From Palaemon carinicauda (taxonomy: Eukaryota > Arthropoda > Malacostraca > Decapoda > Palaemonidae): a stretch of DNA of 64,000 nucleotides. The DNA is taken from positions 88,265,430 to 88,329,429 of the forward strand of contig NC_090728.1 in the NCBI RefSeq assembly GCF_036898095.1. The letters run 5' to 3'. Made by a program: the position numbers and the translations under genes. Under the pieces are notes generated by a model, which was not told the DNA's origin, made no database searches, and saw only the letters and a program-made list of their open reading frames with translations. Positions 10,722 to 22,175 of the stretch are shown here, piece by piece (the stretch's first letter is position 1; each line of letters starts with the position of its first letter).

Positions 10722-13650
10722 TAGGATGAGGGAGAGGGTTTGGCAAAGACTGACTCATAACCTTGCAGAAGGTCGAGTACGCTCACTTGTCAGGCAAACC
10801 CAATTTGCTAAAAAGAGAGTTGATCACAGACTAAGTCTGCCTATTAGCAATCTAATGCTGTCGTGGAATGTTGCTTCAACAGCAGGCACTATGAGACACG
10901 TTATTTGTGAGCAAGTGTATCCAATGAGAGATACAGAATTCCTTTGAGGAGGAGCTTGTTCTTTCGACTTCAAGGAAGTCTAACTCAAGCGTGGCTAAGG
11001 TGACAATCCTACGTTCACCTTTGGCCAACCGTTCGAGTTGTGGGAGACATATCCTTAAGCACATTTCAAACTCAAGAACAATGTCCCAAGACATTGTAGC
11101 ATCATTACTGGGAACAAATTCCAAGACTACAGAAGAAAAATTCTGGAAAAAAAAGCTACATATTTTACCCAAATCCCTAGTCAGTGGAAGAATGTGCATC
11201 TCCACTAATGGCTGCTATTAAAGTGACTACTCGGTGAACAAACAGAGGGACGGGGCTTACCCACTCCCGGCTACGTTTACAACTCGTTTTAAACGTTTAA
11301 ACTGCCATATTCTACAGCTTTGCTCCTATATTTCTTATGTAAAGGACAAAGGTTTGTATTTGTGACGGAACAAAAATATTTTGAACACCATAAACCTATA
11401 CTCAGACCAATAATATTTAATTCCAATGACTATAAATGAATTTTCCATTTTCTGTACCATAAGAAAGAAGTTGCCATTTGCAATCCCCTTCCAAATAACC
11501 ATTCAGAGTCTTCATTATCAAGAAACTTTTTTTTATTTTTCCCAATCACCTGTCTTCCTTATTAAAGAAATGCTACCTCTATTATTTTGAAACAGTACAA
11601 GACAGTCCTGTTTGGTAAGAACTGCCTCTACCACTGGTGCATCCATTTACTTTAAGGTATGGACATGGAGGGTCGCAGCCTCGTCCCCAGTAAGTACGGA
11701 AAAGTTATCTTAGGTTAGGCACGGTGGGGAATAAGGTTTTACTATACTGTACTGTAATTAGTATACTATTAGTTTGAAAAATAACAGATAATCAAGTGTA
11801 TTCCTTCAACTACACTATTTTAAGCTACATAACCTATAGGAAGAAACTGATAACCAAGACACTTCATTTGATTAAGAATTCACTATCTTCAGACATTAAT
11901 TTTCCACTTCCTGTCCCACGGGAACTAAATGCCATTTGCATTCTCTAATATATTTTTCTTTTTTTGCCAATCACCTACCTTCACTTCTAGAGTTGCTAGC
12001 TCGGACATTTATAATCTGTTCTATCCTTTATCATGGTTAATTGTTCTATCTTTTATCTCTATTAATGTGGCAGTCGTTAATAAGAAGTGCTGCTTGTTAG
12101 TTTATTGACATTTTGAACAGTTTTGTGGTGGCAATTGTCAGAGTTGTACATTTCAGGTTATAATGAAGGTGTGAAAGGAATGACGCCTGAAAAAAAAAAA
12201 AAAAAAACAATGTTTCTGATGGAAATTAGGTCGGGAAGCTAACACGGTTATCTTTGGAGTACGTTTCCATTTTTAGAAATAAGAGTTTTGCAGATTTAGA
12301 ATCTTGCAGTTCAAATATACCTATAATTTGAAAAATACATGTTTTTGACATGTACAGTTTTTAGCATTGTTCAAATTATTCATTAATACACCAGGAACAC
12401 ATTTTACTTTTTTGTTTGTGGTTATTGTACTATCGTAAAAATATACCTCTTGAGTTAGGTTAGGTCAAATATCTGTGCTAGTTTCCGTTGTGAAATTTAG
12501 TTTTTCCGGGTTCTCTAGTGTTTCACAAGTATCCTTACAACTGAGAACTACAGGGTTCTGACAGTTATAGATACCAAAATCTTTAAAAACAAAAATGTCA
12601 GGAACACCTCTTCTTTTATGAAGATTACTAACCATTACTTTTGCCGAAATTGTATAGGAGGTACATATATTTTACACTACATAAGTAAATACAATACTCA
12701 TATTAAAATTGGATTTTCCACATTATACATAAACAAGGTAATCTAAATGATACCAAAATCAATATTTGTTAAGTTTAAAGAATATTCAATATACATGTGG
12801 TATACAGTGAGACAGTAAGTTTACCTTATATAGGAGGTTACAAGTTATCCTCTTGCAGTCTTGACTTTTAAGTTAAGACTACTGTACAAATATTAAGCTC
12901 TGACAGCTTAGGTGGGAGCTAAGTTTTTCTTTTTTTTAATCGGGTTTCAAATAGCCCTCGTCCAATTTAAACACAAATCATAATCATGATTGTACAACTA
13001 ACCCTTTAAAACAGAATAGGTTCTCTAGCGTACCGTAGGCAATTTAGGTTACCCTAGCTCAAATCTTCCTCGACCCAGTTATAGACCAGCCTAAACCCCC
13101 ACATAAACTGGCTTGATAACCACACCAGTTGAAAATTACTTCACAGCAGATACTATATGCCAGCTCAATTATCTACTTTCCTCGAATTGCACCTGTATAA
13201 TGAAAGCGATGACTAAGGCTCGAGAGAATTTGTCATCAAGTGTTCTATACACTTCATGTGATGGGCGTACTCGGATTCTCTCTCACCTGACACTGTTTGA
13301 TAATTTCACTATATTTATAAGTTTGGCATACATGGATTTAGACTCGACAGTGCTTCTCGCGTCTAAAATACAGCACACTTACCATAATATAAGACTATCA
13401 CAGGCAGTTTTTCCACAAAAATATAAAGTTAGTTCCTTGACAATCTGACTACACCTATCGGCTTCGTGTGTCACTCTCATGTGAGCATCTGTTCGTCTTG
13501 TGTGAAAAACATTTTTGTTTTTTCTTCTCAAAGGTATTATTTCTTCTAATATTATTTACCTATTATATATAAAATACACCTTTAAGTGTTAATTTTATTT
13601 TCAATAGAATGTATAATTTTCTCTATAGAATAGCATCTCCTTTGACTCCT
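10722..13650. other. Intergenic region upstream of aPKC, no gene recognised
   Basis: This is AT-rich sequence with short chance frames, the longest about 111 codons at 13113-13448, which I do not recognise. It contains a run of about 18 A at 12190-12207 and a probable DIRS terminus remnant at 11345-11410. Enhancers could lie here but none can be read from the sequence. Confidence 0.5.
11345..11410 (+). repeat. Possible remnant of a group 1 DIRS junction
   Basis: GGTTTGTATTTGTGACGGAA followed by CAAAA resembles the ICR of DIRS-J (ggtttgtatttcggtaacgg, then AACAAATGAC). The next bases, with ATAAACCTATACTCA, resemble the following catacaaaccttagcta block. No element body is visible on either side, so this may be a solo remnant. 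Confidence 0.35.
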
Positions 13651-13655
13651 ATGAG

Positions 13656-13677
13656 GTCACGTGACGTACACTTCCGG
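13656..13677 (+). promoter_or_regulatory. Putative TATA-less promoter motif cluster of aPKC
   Basis: Within 22 bp lie the palindromic E-box GTCACGTGAC (13656-13665), an overlapping CRE-like half site TGACGT (13662-13667) and an ETS-type site CACTTCCGG (13669-13677). Such clusters are typical of housekeeping promoters close to the transcription start. The site is about 400 bp upstream of the aPKC start codon and there is no obvious TATA box. The role is inferred from motif content and position only. An upstream non-coding exon cannot be excluded. Confidence 0.45.
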
Positions 13678-14059
13678 ACTGTTTTGGTTGTGATTGTGTT
13701 CGTTCTACCCTGTGAAAGCTGATCCCACCTTATTGTGTTTACGTCATCTAAACCCTTTTATCTCCGAAGTTTCTAACCTCTAAAACCTTTTTGTATGATT
13801 TATGTAAATACCTCGAAGTAGGCAGCATAGGAAGTGCACGTCAGAGTTTCCTTACAAGGTGCTGTTAGTTAAGAGCTGTCATTTGTCAAACTCACCTGTG
13901 TAACTTGCATGCTTGTCATTTGTGTACGTGAGTGCAGTTAGCATGGTGATCTGTCGTGGTTCCTATTGCATATAAAATCGCAGTAGTTCCTCGTATGAAG
14001 ACTTTATACTGTGTTAATTAGGTGCCTTTGGTTGTGCTGTGTTACTTACCCTAATCAAA

Positions 14060-14133
14060 ATGCCTGCCCAAACTGAGGGTGCGAAAGATTCCGGAGAACT
14101 AACCGAGATCCGGGTGAAGATTGCTTACAGTGG
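14060..14133 (+). CDS. aPKC: Atypical protein kinase C, exon 1 (start of PB1 domain)
   Basis: The start codon lies in a good arthropod context (TCAAAATGCC). The exon encodes a short N-terminal tail and then EIRVKIAYSG, the first strand of the PB1 domain. The lysine in RVK matches the basic patch by which PB1 domains bind acidic partner PB1 domains. In aPKC this domain recruits Par6 and p62, and the kinase sets apical-basal polarity at the cell cortex. The exon ends with GG before a consensus donor (GTGAGT at 14134), leaving phase 2, which joins in frame with exon 2 as a glycine codon. Identification rests on the strong match of exons 1-3 to PKC iota and zeta. Confidence 0.9.
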
Positions 14134-14378
14134 GTGAGTATTGAGTTTATTATTTTGATTAATGGTACGTATGTTTACCGGTAATTATACTGTTTGTAAG
14201 GTCAAGCATAGAGACATACTGGCAGTCTACAGTGCCTATCTCACCGAGGTGCTTTTGTGGTATTATACTGTATTACAGGGCAATGTAACCTAGGAAAAAA
14301 AAATCTATTTTCTATCGATAAAAAAAATCCCACTCTTCGAAAATAGCACTCGTTCCTGTCGCAAATGAAAAGTTTCAG

Positions 14379-14379
<1 letters not shown>

Positions 14380-14449
<70 letters not shown>
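14380..14449. repeat. (AT)n microsatellite, about 35 units
   Basis: An uninterrupted AT dinucleotide array early in aPKC intron 1, likely polymorphic in length. Confidence 0.95.
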
Positions 14450-14453
<4 letters not shown>

Positions 14454-14989
14454 CTACATTTATTTACATGCCGGAGACATTAAATTAAGAATTATTCACT
14501 TATGAGAAACATATTCAATCTATATACAAAAGTGAAAAGACTTTTTACACTGATTGTATGTAAGATTTTATTATACCTGTATTTATTTAAACAAAAAAGT
14601 TATATGAGAAGTGTACTCCCTAAAAAGAAAATGGAAAACATCATTATTTAAAGTACATTATATGTTTAAATTGCAAAATAACTTTTGTATAAGGGTTTAC
14701 TGACCACTAAAATATGTTGTGTGTTGCCATCTTGAACATAAGTCAACTTAGGGCATGGTGTCTCTTAACTTCTTTGGAACAAAATGCACAAGGGTACTCT
14801 AGCATGATACAAGGTTTTGCAGACATAATTTTGTGAAGCCATAATTATGATTATGACATCTAGACTCTACCTTATGCATCCATTTAAAAAGACATACCCC
14901 CATCAGCTATAACACCCAAATCTACAAAACAACATGAGATACTTCGATACAGCTAACTGTGTTAATTACTGTTACTGTTAATTCAAATT

Positions 14990-15402
14990 GCCTATACATG
15001 AATAGTGGTATTGAAACAATATCCAACAGATTTAGTAACTTTGAGAACAAAGCTCACAGAAGAATATTGGGATTTAAATGGCAGGACAGGATTAGATATG
15101 AAACTATAAGAGAGATTACTCAAGTGCCATTTGTGGATGAGGTCATAGTGATGGGTAGTTGGAGATGGTTTGGTCATGCTCTTTGTACTCCCCATGAGAG
15201 ATTAGTTCAACAAACTTTCAACTGGGCTCCACAAAGCACCAGAAGAGTTGAAAGACCCTTGCCTACATGGCTGAGGGCTATGGAGCATGAAGTAGGAGAT
15301 GTTGAATGGAGGTGTATTGATTTAAAATTTCAAGATGGAGATTTCTGGCAAAATCTAACAGAGACCCTTTGCGTCAGTAGGCGGAGGAGATGATGATGAT
15401 TA
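14990..15402 (+). pseudogene. 3' end of a non-LTR retrotransposon (RTE-like LINE)
   Basis: The frame ending at 15393 encodes the typical C-terminal end of endonuclease-reverse transcriptase LINE proteins: AHRRILGFKWQDRI, then a Trp-rich block GSWRWFGHAL and a basic tail. The stop is followed at once by a (GAT)n tract (15390-15400), the kind of simple-repeat 3' tail found on RTE-type LINEs. The RT and endonuclease domains are missing, as expected for a 5'-truncated insertion. The frame is open for about 130 codons, so the insertion is relatively young. The clade assignment is from memory of the motif. Confidence 0.6.
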
Positions 15403-15404
15403 TT

Positions 15405-15760
15405 ATCATTATTATTACTAGCTTAGCTACAACCCTAATTAGAAAAGCAGGATGCTATAAGCCCAATGGCTCCAATAGGGAAAAATAGCCCAGTAAGGAA
15501 AGGAAATCAAGAAATGAATAAACTATATGAGAAATAACAATAATGTATATAAAGTATCTCAGGATCAGTAACAACATTGGAATAGATGACATAAATAGCC
15601 TATGAAGAATAACTCTTGTCAATCTGTTCAACTTAAAAACATTATCTACTAATTTGAGCTTCTCTAGTTCCACTGACTCAACTGCCCAATTATGAAGGTC
15701 ATTCCAGAATTTGAACACAGCTTAAATAAAACTTCTAGAATACTGAGTAGGATTAAGCCC
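15405..15760 (-). repeat. Interspersed repeat, 3' part, inverted copy
   Basis: From 15405 the + strand reads TTATTACTAGCTTAGCTAC, then CAACCCTAATTAGAAAAGCA and a TCCAATAGGGAAAAATAGCC block. This is the reverse complement of the end of the repeat at 10600-10721. Past about 15560 the similarity fades. The minus strand there holds FWNDLHNWAVESVELEK, resembling the 3' coding end of a LINE. It may be the parent LINE of the repeat. Confidence 0.6.
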
Positions 15761-17271
15761 TATGATGAAGAAGGCATCACTGTCAGAATTAAGTGCATGC
15801 CTAGTACCACACAGTGATACAGTCCAGGAAGAGCTGAATTCAAAGATTGGTCAGAATTATGAAAAATGCTATGCAACATGTATAAAGAATGGAATCCTGT
15901 CATTTTGCCCACATGTCTTTTCACCACACTAATAGGGTCATTATGTCCACACAGTGGAGTTAATTTGCCCATAATAATAATGGTGATGCTGATAATGATA
16001 ATAACTGTAACAATCTTATCGAAGCTTTCCAGGAATCTTAGACAGTTTACCATAAGAGCCTTCTGTTGCCAAGCTACCATAGCCCAGTTACAAACTATAA
16101 TGCAGGATATTTCAAGAACATAGATCCACATCAGCACATGACCACCTTCTTGCTGGAGTATTTTCAATCAGTTTGTGTTTACCAATAGTTATATTGAAGG
16201 TTGGCACAATCCACTAAACAAACATGCTACAGGTAGATTTAACCTCCAGTTTTACCTCCTTGTAAGCTCTGTCCATAAAGAGGCTAAATCAATAGCTGTT
16301 CACATAAGGCTAGTACCGATATCTTTTTTAAAAAAGCTATGAATGATCCATTGTAAAAAGTATAGAGACTCACCGGGTAAAATATTCACTCTCTAGGATG
16401 AGCGTGCGAGGGGTGAGAGTTTTCATATCACCTGTTGAAAGCCTGTACATGCTCATTTCAATGGCCCAGTGTACAGCTGAATTTTAATCATATGTATTTT
16501 TTTTTCTTTATTGAAAGATTTTTTTCATTAATTGTTACTACTTTTCTTCTCGTCCCATAGAGTCATTCTGCCCTGTGTTGTTATTCTCCCTTTTAATGAG
16601 AGATATGGTAATGCTGTGTGAAGAGAATGAACTTATATGTATTATTATTATTATTATTTCTGGGTTGACCTGTGACGGCCGGTAAAAAGGGTCTTTCTTT
16701 ACACTTTTCTGATATGAATCTTCCAAATATACCAGAGAAAGATAAAAGCATGGAATGCAGAGGTTACTACCCTCGCGCGAGCACCTTGTGGGTGTCGTGT
16801 ATACAGCAGGGGCGTGTGAAAACCACTATTCACAGGCTGTCTTCCATTTAGATAATTCCTTCATCAAAGGGAAGGGCCGTAACAGAGGCCCTAGAAACCA
16901 CACTTGGACCACGCCACCGACACCTAACACGAGCGCCCTCTTGGACATCCTTCTGTTTTGGACTTGCTCGCTTAGTCGTATTTGTTTGTGCTCTTGGTGT
17001 TTTTTCCCATTTTTGACTTTAATTCATCATGACTGACGCTACTACTTCACCTTTACCAATGTTAAGTACCATAGTTTGTTTTGACAGCTTTTTACAGTAC
17101 CGGGCATTTGTTCTCTTTCCAGTAATGTGGATTTTAATTTTGGATCGACTTGGCCTTCCTCGGCGTCGGCAGCCATTGTGGCGTTGTTCACTTCGCTGGT
17201 ATTTCAAGTTGATATTGCCCATCTGGTACTCTGTCATCTAGGTTATATCACTTACGATTTGTGTCCATTGT
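15761..17271. other. Intronic, no gene recognised
   Basis: Non-coding sequence. A GC-richer block at about 16670-17240 (starting gacctgtgacggccggtaaa) differs from its surroundings and may be part of an unrecognised repeat. Short frames there encode nothing I recognise. (ATT)n microsatellite-like runs lie near 16640. Confidence 0.45.
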
Positions 17272-17527
17272 AATTAGAGTGCAGTAGTTAACCCCTTGGG
17301 TAAAGAAGAATTGTTTGGTAATCTCAGTGTTGTCAGGTGTATGAGGACAGAGGAGAATCTGTAAAGAATAGGCCAGACTATTCGGTGTCTGTGTAGGCAA
17401 AGGGAAAAAACCGTAACCGTAGAGAAGGATCCAATGTAGTACTGTCTGGCCAGTCAAATGACCCCATAACTTTCTAGCGATAGTATCTCAACGGGCGGCT
17501 GGTGCCCTGGCCAACCTACTACCTGTT
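17272..17527 (-). repeat. Interspersed repeat, 5' part, inverted copy
   Basis: The + strand reads GCAGTAGTTAACCCCTTGGG through to CCTGGCCAACCTACTACCT. This is the reverse complement of the first part of the repeat at 10060-10330, including the block with GATTACCAAACAATTCTT. It is a second, partial copy of that family. Confidence 0.75.
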
Positions 17528-17796
17528 GGTGAATTGGCATGTGAGGAAAATTATCATAAACCTAATGAACCAACTGATTGACTGTGCCAGAGATTAACAT
17601 CTCGATTAAGTAAGAAGGAATGGGTAGTACTATTACACTACTATGAAATAGCATGTTACAGTTTAATATTTTGAATATTTTTGTCTATGGAACTTTTAAC
17701 TATTCTACTTAATAGAAAGCAACAATTAAAACATTTTTTTCTTTTTCAATAAAACTTCTATTCCTTGTCAACTTTGGCTTACTGGCAGCATTCTAG

Positions 17797-17799
<3 letters not shown>

Positions 17800-17857
<58 letters not shown>
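17800..17857. repeat. (AT)n microsatellite
   Basis: An uninterrupted TA/AT dinucleotide array in aPKC intron 1. Confidence 0.95.
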
Positions 17858-17861
<4 letters not shown>

Positions 17862-18689
17862 CGTTATGATTACAGGACACAGTATTGTGAAAGGGAACTT
17901 GAGATTTTAATGTTTTACAAGATAGCCTCTTGGTAGTTTGTAGAATGGCAGGCACATAGGCCTATGCCAACCAGTTCTAGTAGAGATTATTAGCATCCCA
18001 TTAAAGCACGGTAGTACCCCCTGGTAAGGTCTTGTCATGGGGATGTTTTAGGTTAGGCCATATGTCTTTGATTTATTAAAATAAGATTGAATTTCCCTCA
18101 TGTGCCTGAACTGACCTGTGTCTGCAAAACTATAAAGATTAAAAAAGAAAGGTAATTGTTTCTTTCGTCTTTACATTGTGGTGTTAGGCTATGTGAGAAA
18201 TGTATATGCCATGGTAAGACCTGTGATCAAAGGCACAACTAACAATATAAACCAAGCTTAGGTGGCCCCTGAGTAAGGATGGCACGCAACATAACAAAGC
18301 GTTCCACAGTTTTCTCTAGGGGGTGCTAGTTCTCTTACGATGCGTGCAACCCTGATTGAGGAGGGGAAGATGTGTGCAACCCTGATTGTGGAGAGGAAGA
18401 TATATACCTGATAGAGGAGAGGATACGTGCAGTCCTGATAGAGGAGGGGAGGATGGTATCATGCGATGGAATAGCGGAATGTGGACATGCTCAAGTCTCG
18501 GTTCTGCATCTCTTTTGTCAACTCTTCTACTTTAATTTACCAACAATAACATCATTGTCCTACTGTCGGTGATTGGATAGGGATTTAAACCAGGCTGAGG
18601 GTCAGGTCATGCTGCAGAAAGCTGCTGTCTGAAACAAACGCATGTACCTCAGCGTGCGCACAAGCATGCTCACAAGATTTCACCTCCTG

Positions 18690-19440
18690 GAGGTTAATGA
18701 CAGCTCCCCAGGCTTCTTTAGTCAACTCTTTATTATAAAGAATGTTTCTGGGGACGGGAGACTATTCGTAGACCTTTCAGACCTTAAGTTTGTTTAACAA
18801 ACTTCGTTCAAGACAACACACACTCAGGTCAACACTTGTTGGGAGGATTCCTGACAAATTGGTGGATGAGGGAAATTCCACAGGGCAAAACCTTGAATGA
18901 TAGTCTTTCACATTAGATACTGCCTCCCATTCACCAACTCTCACCCTCCTCTCCCTCTTGAATCAATGAGCAGCTCATTGTATGCGAGAGGCTCTGTCAA
19001 AGACCTACAGTACTTCTTAGGGAGGAGGTCAAAAGAATGTTGGAAAAGAAAGCGGTCAAGGTCAGTAACTCGTCTCCAGGATTCTACAGCAACTTCTTTC
19101 TAGTACAGAAGTTGTCAGGAGGTTGATGAACAGTCATCAACTTGTCCCATCTGAACGGCTGTTCTGCAAACAAAGTTCAGGATGGAAACCCCCAACACTG
19201 TCCTCATGTAATAAGACAAAGCAACTTTTTGCTGTTCGTGGACTTAAAGGACACCTATTTCCAAATTTTAATCCACCGGAACTCAGTAAATACCCGGGAA
19301 GGAGAACATTTCAAGTTCTGTTTCAGACTATCCAAAACCCCTTAAGTGTTCATGAGACTGTTCATACTGATATTCACCTTGGGCACACAGGATAGGAATA
19401 AGACTTCTATATATCAGCAACTGGCTTTTACTGGCGGAGT
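18690..19440 (+). pseudogene. RT remnants of DIRS-C (two overlapping blocks)
   Basis: A first block reads SSPGFFSQLFIIKNVSGDGR and DLSDLKFV. After about 250 bp a second begins upstream of the RT with LPFTNSHPPLPLES, continues NSSPGFYSNFFLVQKLSGG (a stop follows) and NLSHLNG, then FVDLKDTYFQILIHRNS. Each is the fingers/palm start of a DIRS RT. The catalytic YLDD box is not recognisable. The -1 frame (19123-19395) is also open. Confidence 0.65.
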
Positions 19441-19929
19441 TAGAGTGCAAGCTTCTGCTCCATTAGAACCTCCTCTTTGAGTTTTGTCTTGATCTGGGGA
19501 TCCAGATAAATCTCAAGAAGCCTGTTTTCACCCCTCACAGCTTCTGCTCCATAAGGACCTCCTTCTTGAGTTTTGTACAGATAAACCTCAAGAAGTCTAT
19601 TTTCACCCCATATCAGGACCTTGTATACTTGTGGATGAGGATAGACACAGTCCAAGACAAAGTGTTCCCATCGGAGGACAGGTTGAAAAAAGTCACAACA
19701 CCCTTCTTGACACAAGAGTCCCTTGCAGCCAAGAGTGGCAAAGATTGATTGTACATCTGCCTTCATTTGAAGGTGTCGTCCCAGACAGGAGGTTACACCT
19801 TCATTTTGAGCAGTGGGTTCTGAAGATGAGATAGTGTCGGAGGTCCTATCCTCCGTGTGTCCCTGTCAGGGTGACACAGGAAGTCTGAGAGGACCTGTCC
19901 TGGAGGCTTCAGTAGAACATGTTAGCAGC

Positions 19930-21540
19930 CCCATCTTTGCAGGTTCTTCTCTCAGATGCATCCAGAGAGGGATCGGGAGTGCTTATTTTATCCCGCTCCC
20001 TCTCTCAGATGCATCCAGAGAGGGATCGGGAGTGCATATTTTATCCCGCTCCATTTCAGGTCTATTGACAGAAGTAATAGACAAAATGTCATATATAAAC
20101 ATAAAACTAAAGGCGACGTACCTGGCTTTGATCTAGTTTCAATACATAGTAAGGGGCCAGTCAGTAGTGTTGATGAGCAACAACACTACTCTACTGTAGT
20201 GTCTTATGTCAACAACCATGGAGTCAGTCTCACGAACCCTTTGCCAGTTAACAGTGAAGTTGCACTTACAGTCAGAGGACAGGTCAGTACTGTAAATCTA
20301 TCAGCCCAATTCATTCCAGGAAAACAGAATGTGATCTCAGACAATCTTTAGTCAATACAGTCATATTGCAGGCTCGGAATAATGGTCTTTGAATCCTCTA
20401 GCAGTGAGGGAACTCCTTACATTGCTGTGATCCCCGACATTAAACATGTTTGTAACTCACTCGAACAACAAATTGAAGTTCTATGTTCATCAGTGTTGGT
20501 GGACGCAATTCAACATCCATGGGACGGCCTCGACATCTATGCCTTCCTACATATTGTCTCATAAGAAGGGTGATCAGCAGAGCCATAGCCACACCCAATC
20601 TTCAGGTGACTGGTAACACCAAAATGGCCAAATGAATGGTAGCTGGACCATTTCAGTCTCTTACTTGAGACAACCTACTATGCCAGCAGAGATACCACAA
20701 CACATTGAACTAGCTGTTACTTCACGGTTGAAGGTTATCCAGCATCTCTCAGAGAAGCTTTTCGCATCCAACTGCAAAGCAACTCTCTGGATACCTCTGA
20801 AAGTCTTCTTCAGCAGCCTACCAGGTAAAGTTGTCACTTCTGCTATTAGTTTCATAGGAGAAAGACTTTTCCACTCGAAGCCTCCATTCTAATAGTTGCA
20901 GATTTGCTTGTTTACCTCTGGTATTAGAAATGCTTCTTGGTGTCGTTGGTTAAAGGCTATCGCTCAGCCTTGAGCCACATTTTCAGATTAAGAAGAGTAG
21001 ATTTCTCTTCCTTGTAGGAATTACCAGCCTTGACTCAAAATTTTTTTATCAATCGTGCCTCCCTAAAAAAATCAGGACGCCCAGCTTGGAATGTGACCAG
21101 AGTTCTTAGAGCTCTCAGGGAGGTCCCATATGAGCCATTGACAAATGTCTCGGATAAAGATTTCAAATTAAAATGGTATTCTTGTTGGCCTTAGCTTCAA
21201 ATTAATGAGTTGGAGAGCTGCACAGTTTATCGTACATAGTTTCAAATTCCCAGTTGTTGAGGCAGATATTTCCTTTGTTTGTGAACTTGTAGCAGCAACC
21301 TAGAACCCTTTGATCAGTGACTCTATAGGTTTGACTCCTTTTCAGTCTCATCACTAAAGGAGGCAACTGGTAATCATGACAACCTGTTTCTGTGTCCTCT
21401 GAAGGCAGTGAGGCTCCATATAGAATCCAACAAAATCATGTAGACTCTACCTTCAGAATTTTTTCATTCTCCTTGTGGCTTAATGAAGTCATCAATAGAG
21501 CCTATAGGAAGCAATAGTTTGTTGAAGGTAATCGACTGTT
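19930..21540 (+). pseudogene. RNase H and YR remnants of DIRS-C
   Basis: RNase H pieces: SDASREGSGVHIL (duplicated, see the tandem repeat), then QFIPGKQNVISDNL (about 20310-20350) and AIQHPWDGLDIYAF (about 20510-20550). YR pieces follow: VIQHLSEKLFASN (about 20740) and, after 21000, fragments resembling the core domain such as LALAS and FLCPLKAVRLH. The catalytic residues of YR cannot be assigned with confidence. The whole is non-functional. Confidence 0.55.
19948..20053 (+). repeat. 53-bp tandem duplication inside RNase H remnant
   Basis: Two units of 53 bp (19948-20000 and 20001-20053), each starting TCTCTCAGATGCATCC, differ at about one position. They duplicate the SDASREGS motif of RNase H. 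Near-identity within an otherwise badly decayed element shows a recent local duplication. Confidence 0.85.
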
Positions 21541-21544
21541 CCTT

Positions 21545-21906
21545 AGTTAGCAATTTCCTTTCGTAAAGGCTGTGGAGCATGTAATGCCCTTCCTACAATC
21601 TCCAGTGCTGAACAGAAATCCCTTGATTGGGGTTATATAATTGGCCTTGATTTTAGTGTGGCCTTTGACCGTGTTAATCATGAGGCCCTTCTTTTCAAAC
21701 TCAAAACAGTTGTGAGTGGGTGGGTCTCTTCATAGCATCATTATTGAATTTTAAGTAATGGATTGCAGAGAGTTGTTGTTGATGGGCACCACAGTGATAA
21801 TAGGAATGTGATATCTGGTGCTCCTCAGGGTTGTGTGTTCTTGGCCCATTACTTTTCATACTACAGTATATACTCATGACGGGGTTTGGCCAAGAAAATA
21901 AGCTTT
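21545..21906 (+). pseudogene. LINE reverse transcriptase, 5' piece (split by DIRS-D)
   Basis: The frame reads QKSLDWGYIIGLDFSVAFDR, then HEALLFKLK, then, after a frame disruption, LQRVVVDGHHS and VISGAPQG, the conserved motifs of a jockey/CR1-like non-LTR RT. It breaks off at 21906 where DIRS-D begins. The next expected motif, AYADD, is found at 25280, directly beyond DIRS-D, so this is one LINE split by a later insertion. Confidence 0.75.
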
Positions 21907-22160
21907 GTTCCCATCTAACAAACCTGCTATTTATTTGGATATTCCTTCTAGCAGTAGCTGGAAGGCAGCCATTAGATTTTAAGTGCGAGGTAAAAACCCT
22001 ACTTAACCACTACAGTGGGGTGACTGGGGACTACCCAGCCACCTATATCTACTCACGGTTCAATGAACCATGTCACTTTTTACTTTTGGCTGGTAGAGAG
22101 CCGATGTCTCTTCTCTCTCCCTTCAAGGCTTAGCCTTTTACCACTATTGCTTTACACTCA

Positions 22161-22175
22161 TTCTTTTCTTTACAG
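22161..22175 (+). promoter_or_regulatory. Splice-acceptor-like tract in DIRS-D leader
   Basis: TTCTTTTCTTTACAG is a textbook polypyrimidine tract plus CAG. The same arrangement occurs at the equivalent leader position in DIRS-H, DIRS-I and DIRS-J. A splicing role is inferred and untested. Confidence 0.4.

Larger units (their letters stand above)
18150..21544 (+). mobile_element. DIRS-C: old decayed DIRS copy, chimeric
   Basis: Remnants in DIRS order on the + strand: leader block shared with DIRS-B (18200-18800), RT (18880-19440), RNase H (19930-20350), connection (20480-20565), YR (20690-21540). The RT block 'SSPGF..' occurs twice, at about 18690-18790 and about 19065-19120, so the region is a join of two copies or a partial duplication. 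There is no open frame longer than about 100 codons. The termini were not found. A LINE fragment follows directly at 21545. Confidence 0.65.

Noticed and set aside
12190..12207. Poly(A) run as the tail of a processed pseudogene
   Set aside because: No coding remnant or target duplication could be seen upstream of the run.
13113..13448. A 111-codon frame upstream of aPKC
   Set aside because: AT-rich with no recognisable domain or promoter. It is probably chance, though a lineage-specific small protein cannot be excluded.
14959..15393. A host gene of 144 codons in intron 1
   Set aside because: The sequence matches the C-terminal end of LINE proteins and ends in a (GAT)n tail, so it is a truncated retrotransposon.
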